11,227 nucleotides of DNA from positions 1 through 11,227 of the forward strand of contig UQXU01000057.1 in NCBI GenBank assembly GCA_900545085.1, in the 5' to 3' direction. The position numbers and the translations under genes are program-made. The stretch is from an uncultured Eubacteriales bacterium (GTDB lineage: Bacteria; Bacillota; Clostridia; Christensenellales; Christensenellaceae). Positions 7,187-11,227 of the stretch are shown here, piece after piece; the stretch's first letter is position 1, and every line of letters starts with the position of its first letter. The notes below the pieces were generated by a model that was not told the DNA's origin, made no database searches, and was given only the letters and a program-made list of their open reading frames with translations.

Positions 7187-7289
7187 ATTTTAATCTCCGC
7201 GTTTTCCCGTCTATCTGCGTTTCAAATAATACATAACTCGGACGAGGCGAAACAGCCGCCGCGCCACGAGATACAGACCTATAAGAGCG

Positions 7290-8549
7290 TTAACGTACAA
7301 TAGCTTTCAAGCCGAGGTATTCACCGCCGAATTCGTCCTCTATTTCGAGCAGGCGGTTATACTTAGCCGTACGCTCAGAACGCGCAGGAGCGCCTGTCTT
7401 AATCTGAGCCGCGCATGTAGACACTACAAAGTCTGCGATGAAGCTGTCTTCTGTTTCGCCGGAGCGATGAGATACCACGTTGTTGTACCCTGCCGAAGCA
7501 GCGAGAGAAATAGCTCGTTCAGATTCTGTAACCGTGCCGATCTGGTTGAGCTTAATGAGCACAGCGTTTGCCATGCCTTTGTCTATTCCCATCTGTATGC
7601 GTTTGGGATTCGTAACGAACAGGTCGTCGCCTACAATCTGGATGTTGCCCAGCTTCTTTGTAAATGCCGCCCAGCCTTCAAAATCCTCTTCTCCCATGCC
7701 GTCCTCAATGGAAACGATGGGATACGCTTTCGTAAGACCTACGAGATAATCTGCGAGCTGCTCGCTTGTGTATTCCGTTCCCTTCTTCGGGAGTTTATAT
7801 CCGCTGCCTGTCCACCACTCGCTGGAAGCGACGTCGAGGCCGAGAGCAAAATCCTTCTCCAGACCTGCAACGGCTATAGCCTTCATTATGTAATCCAGAG
7901 CTTCTTCTTCTGCCGCGAGATTGGGAGCGAAACCGCCTTCATCGCCTACGCCTGTAGCCAAACCGTCTTTTTTGAGCTGCGATTTAAGCGCCATATAAAC
8001 TTCCTGACACATATTCGTAGCCTCGCGGAACGTCTTGGCTCCGACAGGCAAAATCATAAACTCTTGAATATCGACGTTGTTGCCTGCGTGAGCGCCGCCG
8101 TTAAGTATGTTCATCATGGGAGTGGGCAGATAGTACGGAGTTCCCTCTTTATGCAAATATTCAAAAAGCTCCTTGCCCTGACTCTGAGCCATAGCGCGCG
8201 CCGTCGCCATGGATACAGATAGAATAGCATTCGCGCCCAGCTTGCTCTTATCTTCTGTGCCATCGAGAGCAATAAGCATCTCGTCCAGCTGCTCCTGAGA
8301 GAGAATTTCTTTTCCGCGCAGCATGTCGGCGATTGACTGATTGACATTCGCCACGGCCTTCAGAACGCCTTTTCCGCCCAGTCTCTCGCCGCCGTCGCGC
8401 AGCTCTAAGGCTTCGTATTTACCAACGGATGCGCCGGAGGGGACGTTAGCCTTTCCTTTAGAGCCGTCCGCCAAAGTGACTACAGCCTGTACTGTCGGCG
8501 TGCCTCTGCTGTCCAGAATTTCGCGAGCTTTTACTTCTGTGATCTTCAT
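7290..8549 (-). CDS. eno: Enolase (phosphopyruvate hydratase)
   Basis: Converts 2-phosphoglycerate to phosphoenolpyruvate in glycolysis and the reverse in gluconeogenesis; cytoplasmic, Mg-dependent. The 419 residues are slightly short of the usual 425-435. All key residues are visible: E163 (DIQEFMI) and E204 (GDEGGFAP), metal ligands D239 (GLDVASSE), E282 (SIEDG) and D308 (VGDDLFVTN), the catalytic base K333 (LIKLNQ), H361-R362-S363 (SHRSGETED) and K384 (QIKTG). Some normally fixed positions differ: SGASVGKYEA in the mobile loop where SGASTG is usual, and HAGNNVD in place of HADNNVD. The ATG is preceded by a GGAAAGGA purine run. It is the first gene of the leftward set and divergent from the phosphoribosyltransferase. 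Confidence 0.97.
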   Translation of the reverse strand: MKITEVKAREILDSRGTPTVQAVVTLADGSKGKANVPSGASVGKYEALELRDGGERLGGKGVLKAVANVNQSIADMLRGKEILSQEQLDEMLIALDGTEDKSKLGANAILSVSMATARAMAQSQGKELFEYLHKEGTPYYLPTPMMNILNGGAHAGNNVDIQEFMILPVGAKTFREATNMCQEVYMALKSQLKKDGLATGVGDEGGFAPNLAAEEEALDYIMKAIAVAGLEKDFALGLDVASSEWWTGSGYKLPKKGTEYTSEQLADYLVGLTKAYPIVSIEDGMGEEDFEGWAAFTKKLGNIQIVGDDLFVTNPKRIQMGIDKGMANAVLIKLNQIGTVTESERAISLAASAGYNNVVSHRSGETEDSFIADFVVSTCAAQIKTGAPARSERTAKYNRLLEIEDEFGGEYLGLKAIVR

Positions 8550-8674
8550 TTCGTTTTCCTTTCCTTCATGTTGAGTATAGGATTCGTTTTATTTTCAACA
8601 GCAATACGTTATGCAGTTTATAGCATATTCTCATGCTGAGAATTTTATTCCTCATTGCGGATTCAATATATTTT

Positions 8675-8703
8675 AGTATACCACCCCAACTCTTAGTTTG
8701 CAA
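8675..8703 (-). promoter_or_regulatory. Sigma-A-type promoter for eno
   Basis: On the minus strand TTGCAA (8703-8698), a 17-base spacer and TATACT (8680-8675). The start site would be near 8668, leaving a leader of about 118 bases. The leader contains a small hairpin, ATTCTC (8627-8632) with GAGAAT (8638-8643). I see no known riboswitch in it. Confidence 0.65.
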
Positions 8704-8756
8704 GAACTCTGAAATCAGAAAGCTCAACTTGGTCATTTCGATTCAAATCAAAAGCA

Positions 8757-8785
8757 TTGCTAAATAGCGCAAAAGATGGTAAAAT
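8757..8785 (+). promoter_or_regulatory. Sigma-A-type promoter for the phosphoribosyltransferase gene
   Basis: TTGCTA (8757-8762), a 17-base spacer and TAAAAT (8780-8785), ending 32 bases before the ATG. The leader is short, with a strong AAGGAGG ribosome site 8 bases before the start. It is divergent from the eno promoter. Confidence 0.6.
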
Positions 8786-8817
8786 TAAAATGAACTTACA
8801 CCAAGGAGGATACTGGC

Positions 8818-9399
8818 ATGAATGACGTCTTTTATGAGATGGAAGTAGCCGGATTAAAGCGCAAGCTTCCGATAAATAAGCTTACAGATGAGATGTGCAT
8901 CGCCGCTTTTATCATATTCGGCGATGTAGAACTGACATGCGCATGCGCCAGAGACCTTATCAAGCGCATCCCCGAACACGACATTATGGTTACCGCCGAA
9001 GCTAAGAGCATACCGCTCATTCACGAGATGGCGCGTCAAATGGGCGTGAATAAATATATCGTCGCAAGAAAGGGAATAAAAGCATATATGAGAGAGCCTT
9101 TCGGCGTAGACGTCAACTCTATCACTACGCGCACACAGCAGACGCTGTACGTCGGTCTCGACGAGCAGCAGCTCATGAAAGACAAGCGTGTGCTTATCGT
9201 AGACGACGTAATCTCTACGGGAGAATCTCTCCGCGCCATAGAGGCTCTTGTCCGCCGCTCCGGAGGAAACATCGTAGGGCGTGCGGCGATTCTCGCAGAG
9301 GGCGATTCAGTTTACCGCGACGATATCATCTACCTCGAAAAGCTTCCGCTCTTTGACGCTCAGGGCAACCCGATCCCATTTGAAAAAATAGCAGATTAA
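8818..9399 (+). CDS. Phosphoribosyltransferase, adenine phosphoribosyltransferase-like
   Basis: A type I phosphoribosyltransferase that most likely transfers ribose-5-phosphate from PRPP to a purine base (salvage). The PRPP-binding motif is clear: RVLIVDDVISTGES at residues 124-137, with paired Asp 129-130. TAEAKSIPLIHEMAR at 59-73 matches the adenine/xanthine PRTase loop in which the base and pyrophosphate bind. At 193 residues it is longer than classical Apt (about 170-180). The extra N-terminal strand (VFYEMEVAGLKRKLPI) and the Pro-rich end (EKLPLFDAQGNPIPF) fit a Clostridia branch usually annotated as adenine phosphoribosyltransferase. Base specificity is not proven, so no symbol is given. 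It is transcribed alone, with its own promoter and terminator. Confidence 0.88.
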   Translation: MNDVFYEMEVAGLKRKLPINKLTDEMCIAAFIIFGDVELTCACARDLIKRIPEHDIMVTAEAKSIPLIHEMARQMGVNKYIVARKGIKAYMREPFGVDVNSITTRTQQTLYVGLDEQQLMKDKRVLIVDDVISTGESLRAIEALVRRSGGNIVGRAAILAEGDSVYRDDIIYLEKLPLFDAQGNPIPFEKIAD

Positions 9400-9412
9400 C
9401 TCGAACTTTTTC

Positions 9413-9535
9413 GAACTGCCCCATTTTGAGCGGACAGCAGAAAAAGCCCCATATTGTGGGTAAAATTAAATTTTAAGCGACATACTGACTTCGTTTTTCA
9501 AGCGGAGTCAGTTTTGTTTCACGCCTATTCGGCGC
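9413..9535 (-). mobile_element. Possible decayed 3' end of an IS3-type insertion sequence
   Basis: On the minus strand a short reading frame (codons from about 9535, stop TAA at 9475-9473) ends in NRRETKLTPLEKRSQYVA. This resembles the extreme C-terminus of IS3/IS150-group transposases, where a T-P-x-E-x-R motif lies a few residues before the stop. After the stop comes an AT-rich stretch with GGGGCTTTTT. Then TGTCCGCTCAAAATGGGG and GCAGTTC (about 9437-9413) resemble the right terminal repeat of IS150-like elements (TGTCC....GGGG.GCAGTTC). No matching left end or transposase body is present in the window, so if real it is a solo remnant. The outer end lies 14 bases beyond the phosphoribosyltransferase stop. 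This is based on recalled family patterns. Confidence 0.35.
9484..9520 (+). terminator. Intrinsic terminator for the phosphoribosyltransferase gene
   Basis: ACTGACTTCG (9484-9493) pairs with CGGAGTCAGT (9503-9512) over ten positions with one G-U, closing a nine-base loop. TTTTGTTTC follows. It lies about 85 bases past the gene's stop and inside the suspected IS remnant. Confidence 0.7.
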
Positions 9536-9538
9536 CAA

Positions 9539-9565
9539 AGCAAACGGGAGCATCCCTGCTCCCGT
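9539..9565 (-). terminator. Intrinsic terminator for the pyruvyl transferase gene
   Basis: ACGGGAGC (9544-9551) and GCTCCCGT (9558-9565) form a perfect 8-bp GC-rich stem with a six-base loop, 13 bases past the stop. On the minus strand TTTGCTTT follows. Confidence 0.7.
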
Positions 9566-9578
9566 CCGCATATATAGA

Positions 9579-10979
9579 TTATTTTCTCGCTGTTCTTCGA
9601 ATTTTCTTTTTTAAGCTGCCGAACACGCTCTTAGACGTAATCTGTTCCGGCTGTTTTTCTTTGGGAGCGCTTTTCGTTTCTGCCTTTTCCCGATTCTTTT
9701 TCGCCTTCTTTAAAAATGATATTGGGTTATTAACTATACTATTATACAGAAAAGCCAATCTCTCGGACTGCTCCTGAACAGAGCATGACATAAACGAATG
9801 CACCGACTCTTCCCATTTTATATCTTTTATTCTCCTGTCAAACTCCGGCTCTTCATCTGAGCATATCGCAGGCTCCAATCCGTTACGTCTCAGAAACGCT
9901 AAATAGTTGTCCACTCTCTCTTTATGCCCACGCAACACAGAGGTAAAATCTGTCTTTTCGTATATTTTCGCAATATCTGTTGAATCATTTACTTCTGTAA
10001 TCAGCATATGAGGAATATTGTGATATTTCGCAAGCTCCAGCACTCTAATATCAGACGCAAAAATAAACACCGGAATGCCCGCCAAAACCCCTGCTATGTT
10101 CCCATGAATTCTGCTTCCGAAAGACAGCTGTGCATCTCTCATGAAATCCAGCCATGTGGGCACATTGCAGAACATTCTGACTCTATCCTGAAGGAATATG
10201 TCGTCTCCTGCACGCCGTGGATATCCGCCGGCCGTCTTGGAGTCTGCGCCCAGCTCAATCGGCGCGCCTCCGTACAGCAGCATAGCATCAGCAATGCCCT
10301 GCGGCATAAAGTAAAAATTTTGATACTTTTGCTGTGTTCTAAATATAAATTCATGGAAAGAATCAGGTAAATCCTGTTTTCTGTTTATACAAATCTTAGA
10401 TTGCGGCGTAAGCTCCTTTTTCTCCGGTTTTTTCAAGTCATATCCCCACATATACATAGACGGGCAGCCTATCACTTCAAAATGCGAGCCTTCTTTAAAA
10501 CCCAGAGCTTCCAGATAGCCGGCGGTCATCTCGCCGCGCAGCCCTATAGTAGAGCACTTCTCAAGCGCAGCTTTAACAAATTCCTTTACGGTCTCATCGT
10601 GCGGAAAACCTCCCCTCAGGCGTTTTGAATTCAAATTAGCCTGCATCCCTACGCCCGGAACCACGCAAGGTATCTTGAGCTTTTTAATTACATCCGTAAT
10701 GTTTTTAAGTTCATTTTGAAAAGATGTTCTAAACGCATTAGCAAGCGGTATTACAAAACAATCGTATTCTGAATTAATTCTCTCTATTTCTTCATCTGAA
10801 AACTTTGATTTCGTAAGCGTCGTGGTTATTTCCATATCTTTTGTCAAAATTTCACGACAAACTCCATAAGCAAATATCATGTTTCCCTGATTGTTTCCTA
10901 TCAGGTCGTCTCTTAGAATATCTTCTATTGTATTATTCTGCCACGGCGGAGTATGGGCTCTCATCAATACTCGAAACAT
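9579..10979 (-). CDS. Polysaccharide pyruvyl transferase family protein
   Basis: Members of this family (CsaB/WcaK type) transfer pyruvate from phosphoenolpyruvate to sugars of cell-wall or exported polysaccharides; the acceptor here is unknown. The family regions visible are GNNQGNMIFAYGV (residues 28-40), the VVPGVGMQAN strand-loop near 105-115, STIGLRGEMTAGYLEALGF (143-161), and SFGSRIHGNIAGVLAGIPVF (286-305), the most conserved block. A helical extension follows, and the last 45 residues are strongly basic and polar (KKAKKNREKAETK... SLKKKIRRTARK), which may bind membrane or nucleic acid. The ATG is preceded by AGGAGG 5 bases away. It stands alone on its transcript inside the window. At 466 residues it is longer than typical single-domain members. 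No signal peptide is seen, so it is probably cytoplasmic. Confidence 0.85.
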   Translation of the reverse strand: MFRVLMRAHTPPWQNNTIEDILRDDLIGNNQGNMIFAYGVCREILTKDMEITTTLTKSKFSDEEIERINSEYDCFVIPLANAFRTSFQNELKNITDVIKKLKIPCVVPGVGMQANLNSKRLRGGFPHDETVKEFVKAALEKCSTIGLRGEMTAGYLEALGFKEGSHFEVIGCPSMYMWGYDLKKPEKKELTPQSKICINRKQDLPDSFHEFIFRTQQKYQNFYFMPQGIADAMLLYGGAPIELGADSKTAGGYPRRAGDDIFLQDRVRMFCNVPTWLDFMRDAQLSFGSRIHGNIAGVLAGIPVFIFASDIRVLELAKYHNIPHMLITEVNDSTDIAKIYEKTDFTSVLRGHKERVDNYLAFLRRNGLEPAICSDEEPEFDRRIKDIKWEESVHSFMSCSVQEQSERLAFLYNSIVNNPISFLKKAKKNREKAETKSAPKEKQPEQITSKSVFGSLKKKIRRTARK

Positions 10980-11019
10980 TAATACCTCCTACTATATCAA
11001 ATCCATAAATAAACTGAAA

Positions 11020-11045
11020 TTGTAAACATTGTTTACAAAACAATG
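11020..11045. promoter_or_regulatory. Nested palindromes upstream of the pyruvyl transferase gene, possible operator
   Basis: TTGTAAACATTGTTTACAA (11020-11038) is a 19-bp palindrome, perfect around a central T. Its right half is reused in a second perfect one, CATTGTTT-ACA-AAACAATG (11027-11045). The site is about 40 bases before the ATG, where it would cover or abut a promoter. I could not pick out a convincing -35/-10 pair. Confidence 0.5.
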
Positions 11046-11227
11046 ATGTTTATTTTAGCATCCTAACCTTAAACGATCTTTCGGAAAAACAGAAATATTT
11101 GAATTGTTTTATTTTTTTTTACATATGCAGTATATTTTTTCTCTTGACGTCAATAATATGAGCAGATACCTCCTGCGGGAGCAGCCGCATCGGGGTATCA
11201 AGTTTCCCGTTTCATTTTTCCTCTATA
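11046..11227. other. AT-rich right edge with a long hairpin, no clear gene
   Basis: The stretch begins with AT-rich DNA, including a run of ten T near 11111-11120, and a 10-bp palindrome TTGACGTCAA (11144-11153). A two-part hairpin follows: GATACCTC (11165-11172) with GGGGTATC (11192-11199), and inside it TGCGG (11174-11178) with CCGCA (11185-11189), with a GAGCAG loop. The plus-strand sequence after the hairpin is T-rich but interrupted (AAGTTTCCCGTTTCATTTTT). It could be a terminator, an attenuator or part of a structured RNA continuing beyond the window. It matches no riboswitch I recognise. Confidence 0.4.

Noticed and set aside
7467..8222. A 251-codon plus-strand open frame.
   Set aside because: Antisense to enolase, with no family resemblance; a shadow of eno.
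9436..9462. A small hairpin CCCA-TATTG-TGGG with an adjacent T-run on the minus strand.
   Set aside because: The stem is only four base pairs and the pyruvyl transferase already has a better terminator at 9539-9565; it is more likely part of the suspected IS remnant.
851..11038. A possible shared operator, since both the 851-866 and 11020-11038 palindromes contain GTTTAC and GTAAAC.
   Set aside because: The half-sites face opposite ways (GTTTAC-N4-GTAAAC against GTAAAC-N3-GTTTAC), so one regulator is unlikely to read both.
11129..11220. A minus-strand open stretch of about 31 codons (containing LLPQEVSAHII) resembling the TPQEISAMIL segment of Hsp70-type chaperones.
   Set aside because: Too short, bounded by stops, no ribosome site, overlaps a strong hairpin, and the likeness is a handful of residues; chance is more likely than a chaperone remnant.

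Overview
This window looks like a piece of a low-to-mid GC Gram-positive-type (Firmicutes, probably Clostridia) chromosome. The evidence is the gene order eno, secG, rnr, smpB on one strand, which is a familiar Clostridia arrangement. Supporting this are strong AGGAGG-type ribosome binding sites, two TTG starts, sigma-A-like TTGnnn-17-TAnnnT promoters and small zinc-ribbon proteins of a kind common in that group. This is inference from gene order and protein style; no 16S or other marker lies in the window.

Layout, left to right. At 1-725 (minus) is a TauE/SafE-family membrane permease cut by the window edge, with its own promoter and a palindromic site upstream. At 1021-2610 (minus) is cimA, citramalate synthase of isoleucine synthesis. 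At 2830-3288 and 3340-5535 (minus) are smpB and rnr, the protein partners of trans-translation and RNA decay. At 5653-5898 (minus) is secG, a subunit of the Sec translocon. At 6076-6633 (plus) and 6809-7186 (minus) are two converging zinc-ribbon proteins, one membrane-bound and one with a helical body, sharing a two-way terminator. At 7290-8549 (minus) is eno, enolase. At 8818-9399 (plus) is a purine-type phosphoribosyltransferase read divergently from eno. At 9579-10979 (minus) is a polysaccharide pyruvyl transferase family protein. The last 250 bases hold a nested palindrome, AT-rich DNA and a long hairpin but no convincing gene.

Most of the window is housekeeping: translation rescue and RNA quality control (smpB, rnr), secretion (secG), glycolysis (eno), branched-chain amino acids (cimA) and purine salvage. 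The pyruvyl transferase is the accessory-looking part. Between it and the phosphoribosyltransferase lies what may be the decayed 3' end of an IS3-type insertion sequence.

I did not find a clear new multi-gene system. The points most worth a second look are the hairpin separating the Shine-Dalgarno sequence from the cimA start codon, the nested palindromes upstream of the pyruvyl transferase, the possible IS remnant, the zinc-ribbon pair placed between eno and secG, and the structured hairpin at the right edge.
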